A DNA stretch of 42,027 nt from CAZTZL01 sp964617625 (GTDB lineage: Bacteria > Zhuqueibacterota > QNDG01 > DSAB01), in contig CAZTZL010000022.1 in the NCBI GenBank assembly GCA_964617625.1, positions 1 to 42,027 on the forward strand, written 5' to 3'. The notes below the pieces were generated by a model. It ran no database searches and was not told the origin of the DNA. It worked only from the letters and a program-made list of their open reading frames with translations. This document shows positions 25,575-34,505 of this stretch, one piece after another (position 1 is the first letter of the stretch; each line of letters starts with the position of its first letter). The position numbers and the translations under genes are program-made.

Positions 25575-26792
25575 ATGGCGAAAGAGAAAGACATTGAAAT
25601 TGTAGCTGCGGGTCACACCTGTCTTGATTTGATACCTGCTTTTACCATTGAAGGAAAAGTCGACAAGATGACCGATGTTCTTGTGCCCGGCAAGATGATC
25701 AATATGGGCAAGTGTGTTGTCGTTGGAGGCGGTCCGGTTACCAATGCCGGTGTGTCCATCCGGCGGCTCGGTGTAAAAACAGAACTTATCGGTAAAATCG
25801 GGGATGATGATTTTGGTAAGCAGATTCTTCGATGGTATGAAGAACACGAAGGCCATTTCACAGGGATCAAAATGGTCGAGGGAGAATCGACGTCCTATAC
25901 TATCGCAATTTGCATTCCCGGAATCGACCGTTTTTATCTTCATCATTGCGGTGCAAATGATACGTTCGGTTATGATGATATGAGTTTTGATCTGGTGGAA
26001 CGTTCGAAATTAATGCTTTTCGGTTATCCGCCCTGGATGGAGAAATTATATTCCAATACGGGTGCTGAATTGACCAGGATTCTCAAGAAAACGAAAGAAT
26101 TGGGCACGACCACCGTTCTTGATCTTTCCATCCCTGATGTCGGTGGATATGGCGATAAGGTAGATTGGAAGGCCATTATGAAGGAATGGATTCCATTGAC
26201 CGATATCATGGTTCCCAGTGCAGAGGAGATTTTCTATTTTCTTTACAAGGATACATTCCTCGAAAGAAAAGAGGGATTGGGATCCAAAGAAACCGTACTC
26301 GATCACATGACTGTGGATGAAATATCCATGTTGGGCAAAGACATGATCGATATGGGCACAGGCATTGCCATGGTCAAGTGCGGTCATCTGGGACTGTATG
26401 TTCGAACCGCAGGTCCGGACCGCTTGAAAGCAATGGGTGCCGCAGGATGTGAAAACATCGAAAACTGGGCCAACCGCGAACTCTGGTTCCCCGTGTATGA
26501 AGAAGAAAAATTTGTGGGCGCTCTGGGATCCGGAGATTCGGCCATAGCGGGATTTCTTTCCGCATTTGTGTGGAATCATTCGATAGAATCCTGTCTGAGA
26601 TATGCCAATGCAGCCGGCAGTATGAACGTCACTGTCCCGGATGGTCTGACCTGGAACAAGGGCTTTGATGATTTGACCAAACGGATCAAGGCAGGATGGA
26701 AAACGAAAAAGCTTGATATCGATGAAGCCGGCTGGAAGTACGAGCGCGAATTCTGGGTTGGTCCCAACAACAAAGGTCAATGGGAATCGTAA
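25575..26792 (+). CDS. PfkB/ribokinase-family carbohydrate kinase, substrate unknown
   Basis: ATP-dependent sugar (or nucleoside) kinase of the PfkB family, cytoplasmic. The N-terminal part has GHTCLDLIP and the first signature region VVVGGGPVTNAGVSIRRLG followed by IGKIGDDDFG. The C-terminal signature GALGSGDSAIAGFL contains catalytic base Asp321 and the anion-hole glycine. At 405 aa it is longer than the usual 300-330, because of insertions (about 225-260 and 290-310) and a C-terminal extension of some 45 residues ending in WVGPNNKGQWES. The position between GH10 and a NagZ-type GH3 suggests a sugar released in the cytoplasm as substrate, but this is inference. SD aaggag precedes ATG 25575; 26 bases separate it from the next gene. 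Confidence 0.88.
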   Translation: MAKEKDIEIVAAGHTCLDLIPAFTIEGKVDKMTDVLVPGKMINMGKCVVVGGGPVTNAGVSIRRLGVKTELIGKIGDDDFGKQILRWYEEHEGHFTGIKMVEGESTSYTIAICIPGIDRFYLHHCGANDTFGYDDMSFDLVERSKLMLFGYPPWMEKLYSNTGAELTRILKKTKELGTTTVLDLSIPDVGGYGDKVDWKAIMKEWIPLTDIMVPSAEEIFYFLYKDTFLERKEGLGSKETVLDHMTVDEISMLGKDMIDMGTGIAMVKCGHLGLYVRTAGPDRLKAMGAAGCENIENWANRELWFPVYEEEKFVGALGSGDSAIAGFLSAFVWNHSIESCLRYANAAGSMNVTVPDGLTWNKGFDDLTKRIKAGWKTKKLDIDEAGWKYEREFWVGPNNKGQWES

Positions 26793-26817
26793 ATTAATTA
26801 ATCATAGGAGATAAAAG

Positions 26818-28635
26818 ATGTCAAAAGCAAGAGAGGCATTTGTCAGTAAGATTCTGACCAAGATGACCTTGGAAGAAAAGGTTGGCCAGCTTCTAACATT
26901 TACATGGCGCGGCACGATGCTGACGCCGAGCGGCGTCGAGCAGATCACCAAGCTGCATTGCGGCGGTCTTTGTCTGGAGCCATACGCCCTGGAAACCTGC
27001 AAGAACCTGTACTGGGGTAATTCCCAAGTCGATAAAACTTTCAAACCACCGAAAGATTACTATGATATAGCCCACACCTATTTCGCTGGCGGCGGCTTTG
27101 GTCTCAGCATCACACCGGGTGAATATACGGAAAGGCTGAACCAACTGCAGAAAATTGCCATGAAAAGGCATTCCGGTATTCCTCTGCACATGACGATTGA
27201 TATGGAAGGTGACTTCAAGAACGATTATATGTCCGGTGGTGTTAGACAGTTTCCGCCACCTATGGGACTGGCCGCTATTGGCGATCTTAAGCTGACTTAC
27301 CAAGTTGCCAACACCCTCGCCAAGATTTGCAGTAATATGGGAGTGACTCAGTTTTACCATCCGGTTTGCGATTGCAACACCAACCCGAAGAATCCGGAAA
27401 TCGGCGTCAGGTCGTTCAGCGACGATCCCGAGGTCTGTGCCGCTCATGTGGCGGCGACCGTAAAAGGGTATCAGGACGCCGGCATTGCCGCGACCGGTAA
27501 ACATTATCCGGGCCGCGGCGCTTCAGGTACTGATGCACACGACGTGCTCGAAATTCTCAATCTCAGTAAAAAGAGGATGCATGATGTGGACCTTGTGCCG
27601 TTCAAATCTGCCATCGATGCCGGATGTATGGCAATCATGACCGGCCATTCGGTTTATCCCGCCTACGACGCTAAATATCCGACGACACTGTCCAAGGTAC
27701 TGTTGACCGACCTGCTCAAGGGCGAGCTGGGGTTCGACGGCGTGATTGTTTCGGACGCCATCGGCATGGCCGCTATTCTGAAAAAGTGGCCCTTGCCCAA
27801 AGCATGCGCCATGGCTATCGCTGCCGGCTGCGATACTATTCTGCTCAAGGCTGATGATGAATCCCGTGCACAGTGCTTCTTTGGCATCAAACAGGCCGTG
27901 GAAAACGGCGACCTGCCGGAAGAACGTCTCAATGATGCCGTGACACGTCTCTTGCGTATGAAATACGATCAGGGCCTCTTTGAAACTGCAGGTAAGAAGG
28001 ACGCCAAGAAGGCCGAGTCGTATAACCTGAGTAAGCCGGTGGTCGATCTTTGCTGGGATGTATCCAAGAAGGCCCAGATCATTGTTCGAAATAACAATCA
28101 TATGCTGCCGCTGGATAAAAACAAGAAGATCATGGTGGTCGAGCAGCGCATTCCGTATGAATTCGTTGGCAAGGATCCGTATAATCACACCCACGTGTTC
28201 TGCGAAGAGATGTACAAATATGCCCAGGACCTGATTCTAGTGGATACGGGTTTTTCAGCACTCAAGGAAGAGATCGACGAGTGTCTCAAGCTCGCCAAGC
28301 AGGCAGACGTGGTGGTTTTGACCAATTATTATGCCCGTATTGTCAAGACCGGCAACAACCAGTTGCTGGTGCGCAAGCTTAAGGCCGCCGGGCACAAGGT
28401 TGTGGTAGTGACCAACACTCCCTATGTCGAAGGCACGACCAAAGAAGCGGATGCAGTGGTTTGTAACTTCAGCGGAACGCCTGATTCTATCAGGATTTCG
28501 GCCGGTGTACTCTTCGGCAAAATTAAGACCTCGGCCTCGACAAAGATACCGGTCAAACTCAAAGACCAGAAGGCCACACCGTCAGAGAAGCTTAAACCTC
28601 CTAAGAAACATCCGTTGAGTTTATCGTATTGTTAG
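26818..28635 (+). CDS. Cytoplasmic GH3, NagZ-type with Asp-His dyad
   Basis: Family 3 glycosidase lacking a signal peptide. The barrel has TGKHYPGRGASGTDAHD, with Lys228-His229 and the Asp239/His241 pair on the flexible loop, which is the acid/base arrangement of NagZ-type beta-N-acetylglucosaminidases and of GH3 glycoside phosphorylases. Nucleophile Asp313 lies in VSDAIGMAA. A second alpha/beta domain (about 395-590) follows; there is no Fn3 domain. Length 605 aa. Codons favour ggc, aag and gcc, and several sampled lines are above 55% GC, unlike GH116 next door, which may mean a separate origin. SD aggag precedes ATG 26818. It could be a hydrolase or a phosphorylase; its substrate is unknown. 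Confidence 0.85.
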   Translation: MSKAREAFVSKILTKMTLEEKVGQLLTFTWRGTMLTPSGVEQITKLHCGGLCLEPYALETCKNLYWGNSQVDKTFKPPKDYYDIAHTYFAGGGFGLSITPGEYTERLNQLQKIAMKRHSGIPLHMTIDMEGDFKNDYMSGGVRQFPPPMGLAAIGDLKLTYQVANTLAKICSNMGVTQFYHPVCDCNTNPKNPEIGVRSFSDDPEVCAAHVAATVKGYQDAGIAATGKHYPGRGASGTDAHDVLEILNLSKKRMHDVDLVPFKSAIDAGCMAIMTGHSVYPAYDAKYPTTLSKVLLTDLLKGELGFDGVIVSDAIGMAAILKKWPLPKACAMAIAAGCDTILLKADDESRAQCFFGIKQAVENGDLPEERLNDAVTRLLRMKYDQGLFETAGKKDAKKAESYNLSKPVVDLCWDVSKKAQIIVRNNNHMLPLDKNKKIMVVEQRIPYEFVGKDPYNHTHVFCEEMYKYAQDLILVDTGFSALKEEIDECLKLAKQADVVVLTNYYARIVKTGNNQLLVRKLKAAGHKVVVVTNTPYVEGTTKEADAVVCNFSGTPDSIRISAGVLFGKIKTSASTKIPVKLKDQKATPSEKLKPPKKHPLSLSYC

Positions 28636-28688
28636 TCATAATAAGTGAGGTAACGCTGTAATACATTAAAAATCAAATATCAAAATGT

Positions 28689-28748
28689 AAAATGACAGAT
28701 CAAAATTCAAAAAGGAATTCAACATGCCATATTTTGGTCTGTCATTTT
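28689..28748. repeat. Long inverted repeat between GH3 and GH116
   Basis: An 18-base arm (28689-28706, aaaatgacagatcaaaat) pairs with 28731-28748 (attttggtctgtcatttt) with a single T-G wobble, around a 24-base loop. The surrounding sequence is AT-rich and low complexity (repeated caaaat/caaata units). It ends in TTTT but has no long T-tract. It could terminate the GH3 transcript in either direction or be a small repeat element. Confidence 0.7.
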
Positions 28749-28790
28749 CCTGTTAAAACGTAAAATTTCGACGCTCATAAAGTAATACGC

Positions 28791-28797
28791 AAGGAGG
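28791..28797 (+). promoter_or_regulatory. Ribosome binding site deciding the GH116 start
   Basis: A perfect aaggagg abuts an ATG at 28798 with no spacer, so that ATG cannot be used efficiently. The in-frame ATG at 28807 is 9 bases away, a proper distance, and is taken as the start. Confidence 0.75.
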
Positions 28798-28806
28798 ATG
28801 TGCAGT

Positions 28807-31359
28807 ATGCAGGATATCAAAATAAGCGATATTTTTTCAATAACAGGGAAACAAATATCCAAGATTTATAAAGAAAATCAAATGACCGTTCATTTTCAAG
28901 GGATGTCAAAAACCCTGCAGTTTCCGCATACAATTGCGATCGAAGGCGCTCCGACCTGTTCAATTGGTGTTTCGCCTGAAGGATTGTACAACCGGCTGAA
29001 CAATGCTGGCCGGTTGATCTTGCTTAATCAGAATGCCATTCAGCTGGGGTCGGCACCGTTTATCCGTCTTTGTGCCGATCCGGATTTGGAAGACGCAAGA
29101 GACGAATATATGATGCTTACTACAAGAGATCCCCAAATCGTTGAAGGTCCTGATGATGTGCCCGCTTTGAAGAATTACTATCATCCTCCCGTATCCGAAA
29201 AACATGTCTCTATTTCGATTGCAACGCCATTGGCCGAAATGATCTATCAACTCGGGAAGGTAACGGTCACACGACGGATGATTTCTCCTCTTTTATCCGG
29301 TGACAAGCAGGCGCTGATGCCCATAGAAGTTGAGGAGTATGAAGTTGAGAATACCTCCAATAAAACTCAAGAAATAACTCTGGTTGTTCCAAAACCTGCT
29401 CTGGTTAATCTACAGGAAAAAGAACTTAAACCAACAGATCAGGATACGGTTTATGTATGCTCAGCCCCGGTAAAAGCCCATATACATGAAGCATTCGATT
29501 CCGCTCGAAACAGGGGCGTGGTTATGAGCAGCAAAGAATGTGAAGATCGAATGGCCATCGCAGTGCCAGAAATGGATAACGTAGACATCGATACGCAACC
29601 CTATTTTTGTTTAAACCGGCTCAAGCAGGATTTGCTTCTGAATAGCGACGGCAGTTTTTACGAGAAACGGGATGCCATTCCAAATCAGGATTACGGAGCC
29701 GCCATCAGCCTTCATTTTACATTGAAGCCAAAAGCAAGTCTGAAAATTCCGGTGGCTGTTGTTCTGGATTTTCCGCAGCAGCGGTTTATCGACGGAAAAA
29801 AATTTGAACGCAAATATGTCAAACATTTCAAGGACAAAGATACCAGAGCAATTGATCTGGCCGAAACAGCTCTGGAAAATTATCCCAAATGGCTGAAACG
29901 AACACGTGGTATCCAGAACCGGATATTTAATTTGATTACGAATAGTCCTTCCTACAAAGATGATCGGGAAGGCGCTTTTAGAATGACACGACTGATCCTG
30001 AACGAATTCAGTTTTCCGCTGTCCAATGCCTGTGTCTGGGTGGAAGATAAAAACGGAAATGACAGGGCTAGGTTTCTTGAATGTTTTGATTATGCTTATA
30101 TCAATCCTTCGGATGTCGACTGGTATTCCATGGTTTTGCTGATTCTCTTCCCGAAAATTGAAGAAGAATTGACTCAAAGTTTTATTGACTCTATTTTGAG
30201 AGAAGATAATTCTTTGCGATACTATCACCATCATGCCTCTTTTACCGAAGCCAGACAGCATTTTGAAGCCTATCCGGAAGAGTATGAAGATGTATCGCTG
30301 GTCCAAATCCGAGATGTGCGGAAGGTGAAGGGCGCTGTCTCTCATGATGTGGGCGCTTTGCCCAAGGGTCATCCGCTGCGTAATGAAAGCGATTATGCGT
30401 GGTATAATGATAATTACTGGGTAGATCTTTTCCCCAAGTTGGCTACCCGGGTTTTGAGAAATGTTAAGTTTACAGGGAATACCGATTTTCTCAAGAAGAA
30501 TTGGAAAACCTTAAAGTTTGGATTTGAACATTTGAAAACCCATGATATCGATGGGGATGGTATCCCCGAGGGAAATCCGGGTGAAGTTAAAAATACTTTT
30601 GATAATCTGGTTTTGTTTGGTGTAGATGCTTACGATGCGACGATTTTTATGGCTGGCTGTTATGCCATGATCCAAATGGCTGAAATGATGAAAGATGATT
30701 CTGCAAGAAAACAGTATGAAGAGCATTTTGAAAAAGTCTCACTTGTTCTTGAGAAGTTATGGAGAGATGAAAAAAACAACAAAGGCCAGAGACTGCAGTA
30801 TTATGTTACTTGCTATGATACTGAAACGGGTGAAATGAATACGGATACCTGGGTCAATCAGCTGGATGCGATCTGGGCTCTGATTGCCATGGGTGAAGAA
30901 CCGTTCATTTCTGAGGATCACGCCAAGAAAATCCTGAAAACACTATATAAAAATAACCGAACCTTCATGGGTTGGGCCATGTGCCGGACGGAAGACGGGG
31001 GGCAGGTCGAATCCGAGCAGGGGCAGGATGTCTACACGACTTCCAACTATGTGTTTGCCCAGCTTTTGGACTATTACGGTTTGACCAAGGAAAGCAAAGA
31101 AGTCTATAAAGCCATGGACAAGGTGATTTTTCAGTACGGCAATTCATTGATTTCCCCGGATAATCTCAGGGCCGAACTGGAACAGGAAGCGGGTGAATCT
31201 GCTCCTGGGCCGCACTATATCGTGGCCGCTTATCCCCGGCCGGGCGCTGTCATGACACAAATCGTGATGCAGCATGTGAAAGAACTGCAAGAGAAAACCG
31301 GTTCCAAAAAAATCGATTCCAAATTATTGAAATCTTTTTTGTCCGATTTGATGAAATAA
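28807..31359 (+). CDS. Cytoplasmic GH116-like beta-glucosidase/beta-xylosidase
   Basis: Large retaining beta-glycosidase related to GH116 (the family of GBA2 and Sulfolobus SSO1353), with no leader. The N-terminal half (to about 370) is a beta-sandwich domain and the C-terminal half is an (alpha/alpha)6 barrel. The family signatures are recognisable though diverged. RFLECFDYAY gives the likely nucleophile Glu425, followed by DVDWYSMVLLILFPKIE. HDIDGDGIPEGNPGEVKNTFDN gives the likely acid/base Asp599. GVDAYDATIFMAGCYAM matches the conserved helix after it. 850 aa from ATG 28807. Known members cleave beta-glucosides and beta-xylosides, which fits a final cytoplasmic step. A terminator follows. 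Confidence 0.78.
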   Translation: MQDIKISDIFSITGKQISKIYKENQMTVHFQGMSKTLQFPHTIAIEGAPTCSIGVSPEGLYNRLNNAGRLILLNQNAIQLGSAPFIRLCADPDLEDARDEYMMLTTRDPQIVEGPDDVPALKNYYHPPVSEKHVSISIATPLAEMIYQLGKVTVTRRMISPLLSGDKQALMPIEVEEYEVENTSNKTQEITLVVPKPALVNLQEKELKPTDQDTVYVCSAPVKAHIHEAFDSARNRGVVMSSKECEDRMAIAVPEMDNVDIDTQPYFCLNRLKQDLLLNSDGSFYEKRDAIPNQDYGAAISLHFTLKPKASLKIPVAVVLDFPQQRFIDGKKFERKYVKHFKDKDTRAIDLAETALENYPKWLKRTRGIQNRIFNLITNSPSYKDDREGAFRMTRLILNEFSFPLSNACVWVEDKNGNDRARFLECFDYAYINPSDVDWYSMVLLILFPKIEEELTQSFIDSILREDNSLRYYHHHASFTEARQHFEAYPEEYEDVSLVQIRDVRKVKGAVSHDVGALPKGHPLRNESDYAWYNDNYWVDLFPKLATRVLRNVKFTGNTDFLKKNWKTLKFGFEHLKTHDIDGDGIPEGNPGEVKNTFDNLVLFGVDAYDATIFMAGCYAMIQMAEMMKDDSARKQYEEHFEKVSLVLEKLWRDEKNNKGQRLQYYVTCYDTETGEMNTDTWVNQLDAIWALIAMGEEPFISEDHAKKILKTLYKNNRTFMGWAMCRTEDGGQVESEQGQDVYTTSNYVFAQLLDYYGLTKESKEVYKAMDKVIFQYGNSLISPDNLRAELEQEAGESAPGPHYIVAAYPRPGAVMTQIVMQHVKELQEKTGSKKIDSKLLKSFLSDLMK

Positions 31360-31392
31360 TTCAAACAAAAAGGATTTGTCCTGGAATCAACG

Positions 31393-31448
31393 AAAGACCG
31401 AAAATCGGGGATGCCGAACAAGAAAATCCTGGTTTTTGGTCTTTTTTT
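31393..31448 (+). terminator. Rho-independent terminator after GH116
   Basis: aaagaccgaaaa (31393-31404) pairs with tttttggtcttt (31433-31444) with one G-T wobble, around a 28-base loop, and runs straight into a T-tract (ctttttttat). It lies 33 bases after the GH116 stop. Confidence 0.75.
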
Positions 31449-31638
31449 ATTTATCTTTAAAAAGACAAAAGAAATGCATTGCTGTCAGATGGCCTGATAT
31501 TCCGGATGAATGGAACAGAAAGCGTGAAACAAATTTTTTAATTTATGAAACATCACTACCATGCATTTGAAAGATCGAATGGTTATTATTTCTTATTCAG
31601 TGAGAACTGGCATTCATTGTAAGTAAGGGGATATTGAG
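31449..31638. other. Intergenic leader before GH31
   Basis: AT-rich, with no gene visible. It should contain the promoter of the GH31 unit because a terminator precedes it, but no clear -35/-10 pair was found. A weak relative of the operator core (ggttattatttcttatt, 31581-31597) is present. Confidence 0.4.
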
Positions 31639-34485
31639 ATGAAAACAGATACGGTCTTTTCTTTTTTGATTATTTTATTTTCGTTGTTTGCGGGTGCCTT
31701 ATTTGGATTTATTCAAGAAGAGGATGCTGTAGTAATACCTCTTGAGAAAAAGAATCCAACGGATGCTGTACAGATAAAAATCCAGGTGTGTGCGCAAAAT
31801 ATCATCCGGGTAGTCGCGGTACCTGTGGATACATTTTCAGAGCGCAGGAGTCTCATTGTCGAGGAAACAGATTGGAAACCTGTCGCGTGGTCAGTAAAAG
31901 AAGAGGGAGATGATGTTCTCGTTTCCACTTCTCAATTGAAGATCCAAGCTAATCAAACTCTTGGAACCATTGCTTTTTATAAAACGAACGGTGAATTGAT
32001 TCTCCGGGAAAAATCAGACAGCAGTAAAATTCTCACACCAGCTGAAGTTATGGGAGAAAAGACCTGGCATATCCAGCAACTTTTTAATTCTCCAAAAGAC
32101 GAGGCCTTTTACGGACTGGGACAACATCAGAACGGGATCATGAATTACAAGGGCCACGATGTGGATTTGTGGCAGTACAATATTGTTGCTGTCGTTCCTT
32201 TCCTGATATCCAGCAGGAATTACGGGATATTATGGGATAACAATTCCCGAACCAAATTCGGGGACATTCGCGATTTTGAGTCTCTTTCCAATTTCAAGTT
32301 GATTGACAAAGAGGGCAATGCGGGCGGATTAACTGCCGAGTATTTTTTCGATACCGATTTTAGAGAACTTGCTCTGAAACGCCGGGAAGCCCGAATTGAG
32401 CACGAATTTATCGATGTGAATGATTCCTTTCCCGATGGATTTGAGAAAGAGATGTCTGCAGTCCGGTGGAGCGGTTTCATAGAAGCGAAAGAAAGCGGTA
32501 TCCATAAATTCCGCCTTTACTGCTGCGGTTACACCAAAATGTGGCTCGACGGTAAACTCATTGTGGATTCGTGGCGTCAGAATTGGCTTCCCTGGACATT
32601 CCTTCCTTTGCTGAACATGGAAAAAGGGAAGCGATATGAACTGAAAATCGAATGGGTACACACGGGTGGATACATCGGCCTGAAATGTTTACCTCCCCAA
32701 AATCAAATATATAAAAACAGTCTGTCTCTCTATTCCGAAGTGGCCGATCAAATCGATTACTATTTTATTTACGGGGAGAACCCGGATCAACTGATTCAAG
32801 GGTATCGAAAAATAACGGGAAAAGCTCCGATGATGCCGAAGTGGGCAATGGGATTGTGGCAGTGTCGGGAACGGTATCAGTCGCAGGAACAGCTTCTCGA
32901 TGTGGTCGAACAATTCCGCAAGCATCAAATCCCTTTCGATAATATTGTTCAGGACTGGTTTTACTGGCCGGAAGATCAGTGGGGCAGTCACGATTTTGAT
33001 GCCGCCCGTTATCCCGACCCTGACGGAATGGTCAAAACACTCCACAACGATCTTCATACGCACATCATGATTTCGGTCTGGCCTAAATTTTATGTCGGTA
33101 CCGAGCACTATTATCAGTTCAAGGAAAAGGGCTGGCTTTACATGAGAAATGTGCTGAAGGAACAGAGAGACTGGGTGGGCAGAGGATATGTTTCCACGTT
33201 TTATGATCCGTACAGTGACGGCGCCAGAGATTTGTTCTGGAAGCAGATCAACGAAAAATTGTTCAGTAAGGGATTCGATGCATGGTGGCTGGATGCCACA
33301 GAACCGGATCTTCAGTCCAATCTTTCCAGAAAAGAAACCCGACTGCGGAACGGTCCGACAGCGCTGGGAACAGCGGCTCGGTATCTAAATAGCTATTCAC
33401 TAATGAATTCAAAGGGTATTTACGAAAAACAGCGTGAAACCAAACCGGATCAGCGGATTTTTATTCTCACCCGCTCCGCTTATGCCGGCCAGCAGCGATA
33501 TGCCGCGGCCACCTGGAGCGGAGATGTCGCCACTCGGTGGTATGATCTGAAAGTACAAATTCCAGCCGGACTGAATTTTTGTTTATCGGGGATTCCTTAC
33601 TGGACAACGGATATCGGCGGTTTTGCTGTAGAGCCGCGTTTCGAGAGGGAGGTACGGCCAGATGATCGCGAAGAGTGGCGCGAACTGAATGTCCGATGGT
33701 TCCAGTTCGGTACATTTTGTCCCGTGCTTCGGGTACACGGTCAATATCCGTATCGTGAGATGTTCAATATCGCTCCGGCGGAGCATCCGGCTTATCAGGC
33801 CATGCTGGCCTATGACCAGATGCGCTACCGGCTGATGCCTTATATTTACTCACTCACTGGAATGGTCACACATGGGGATTATACGATGATGCGCGGCCTG
33901 ATTATGGATTTTAGCCGGGATAATAATGTGTACAACATTGCTGATCAGTTTATGTTCGGGCCGGCACTTCTTATCAATCCGATTTATAAATACAAGGCCA
34001 GGGATCGTGAAGTCTATCTTCCTGACGGATCGGGGTGGTATGCGCTCCGCTCCGGTGTGTATCTTCAGGGCGGACAAACTATCAAAGCCGTGGCGCCGCT
34101 TGCCGATATTCCGATTTTTGTAAAGGAGGGATCGATCGTTCCTGTTGGTCCGGCGATTCAGTATGCCAATGAAAAACCGGCCGATCCCGTTCAATTGATG
34201 GTTTATACAGGCAGGGATGGTCAGTTTGAATTATACGAAGACGAAAATACGAATTATAATTACGAAGAGGGCGCATTCAGCATTATCCCTTTTCAGTACA
34301 ATGAACGAGAGAAAACCCTGACCATCGGTTCCCGAAAGGGGGAATTCCCCGGTATGCTGAAAGAACGGACATTCGAGATTGTCCGGATTACAAAGGATCG
34401 TCCCGTCGGTTTTAATCCGGACAGAAAACCGGATCAGACTGTTCATTATAAAGGGGATAAATTGGTGGTCAAGATTAAAAAGTAA
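31639..34485 (+). CDS. Exported GH31 alpha-xylosidase with PA14 insert
   Basis: Retaining alpha-glycosidase, most likely an alpha-xylosidase trimming xyloglucan oligosaccharides. A signal peptide or anchor covers residues about 1-24. The N-terminal beta-sandwich (about 40-225; YGLGQHQNG) is interrupted or followed by a PA14 domain at about 229-355 (GLTAEYFFDTDF, VRWSGFIEAKESGIHKF, MWLDGKLIVDSW). The barrel starts at about 395 (PMMPKWAMGLWQCRERY) with nucleophile Asp552 in WWLDATEPD and acid/base Asp629 in TWSGDVATRW. C-terminal beta domains close the 948 aa. PA14-carrying GH31 enzymes with xyloglucan alpha-xylosidase activity are known (Cellvibrio Xyl31A type). SD aagggg precedes ATG 31639; GH3 follows after 20 bases. 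Confidence 0.9.
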   Translation: MKTDTVFSFLIILFSLFAGALFGFIQEEDAVVIPLEKKNPTDAVQIKIQVCAQNIIRVVAVPVDTFSERRSLIVEETDWKPVAWSVKEEGDDVLVSTSQLKIQANQTLGTIAFYKTNGELILREKSDSSKILTPAEVMGEKTWHIQQLFNSPKDEAFYGLGQHQNGIMNYKGHDVDLWQYNIVAVVPFLISSRNYGILWDNNSRTKFGDIRDFESLSNFKLIDKEGNAGGLTAEYFFDTDFRELALKRREARIEHEFIDVNDSFPDGFEKEMSAVRWSGFIEAKESGIHKFRLYCCGYTKMWLDGKLIVDSWRQNWLPWTFLPLLNMEKGKRYELKIEWVHTGGYIGLKCLPPQNQIYKNSLSLYSEVADQIDYYFIYGENPDQLIQGYRKITGKAPMMPKWAMGLWQCRERYQSQEQLLDVVEQFRKHQIPFDNIVQDWFYWPEDQWGSHDFDAARYPDPDGMVKTLHNDLHTHIMISVWPKFYVGTEHYYQFKEKGWLYMRNVLKEQRDWVGRGYVSTFYDPYSDGARDLFWKQINEKLFSKGFDAWWLDATEPDLQSNLSRKETRLRNGPTALGTAARYLNSYSLMNSKGIYEKQRETKPDQRIFILTRSAYAGQQRYAAATWSGDVATRWYDLKVQIPAGLNFCLSGIPYWTTDIGGFAVEPRFEREVRPDDREEWRELNVRWFQFGTFCPVLRVHGQYPYREMFNIAPAEHPAYQAMLAYDQMRYRLMPYIYSLTGMVTHGDYTMMRGLIMDFSRDNNVYNIADQFMFGPALLINPIYKYKARDREVYLPDGSGWYALRSGVYLQGGQTIKAVAPLADIPIFVKEGSIVPVGPAIQYANEKPADPVQLMVYTGRDGQFELYEDENTNYNYEEGAFSIIPFQYNEREKTLTIGSRKGEFPGMLKERTFEIVRITKDRPVGFNPDRKPDQTVHYKGDKLVVKIKK

Positions 34486-34505
34486 AAATTTGAGAGGAGA
34501 CAAAA

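Noticed and set aside
26046..26780. 244-codon open frame antisense to the PfkB-type kinase
   Set aside because: It is opposite the kinase signature region, with no domain and no SD.
27481..27540. NagZ motif taken as evidence for peptidoglycan recycling
   Set aside because: The Asp-His dyad is shared by GH3 enzymes with other substrates and by phosphorylases, and no cell-wall recycling gene is nearby, so no specific substrate was assigned.
29611..30372. 253-codon open frame antisense to GH116
   Set aside because: It lies wholly opposite a conserved catalytic region, has no recognisable motif or ribosome binding site, and its composition is that of a frame shadow.
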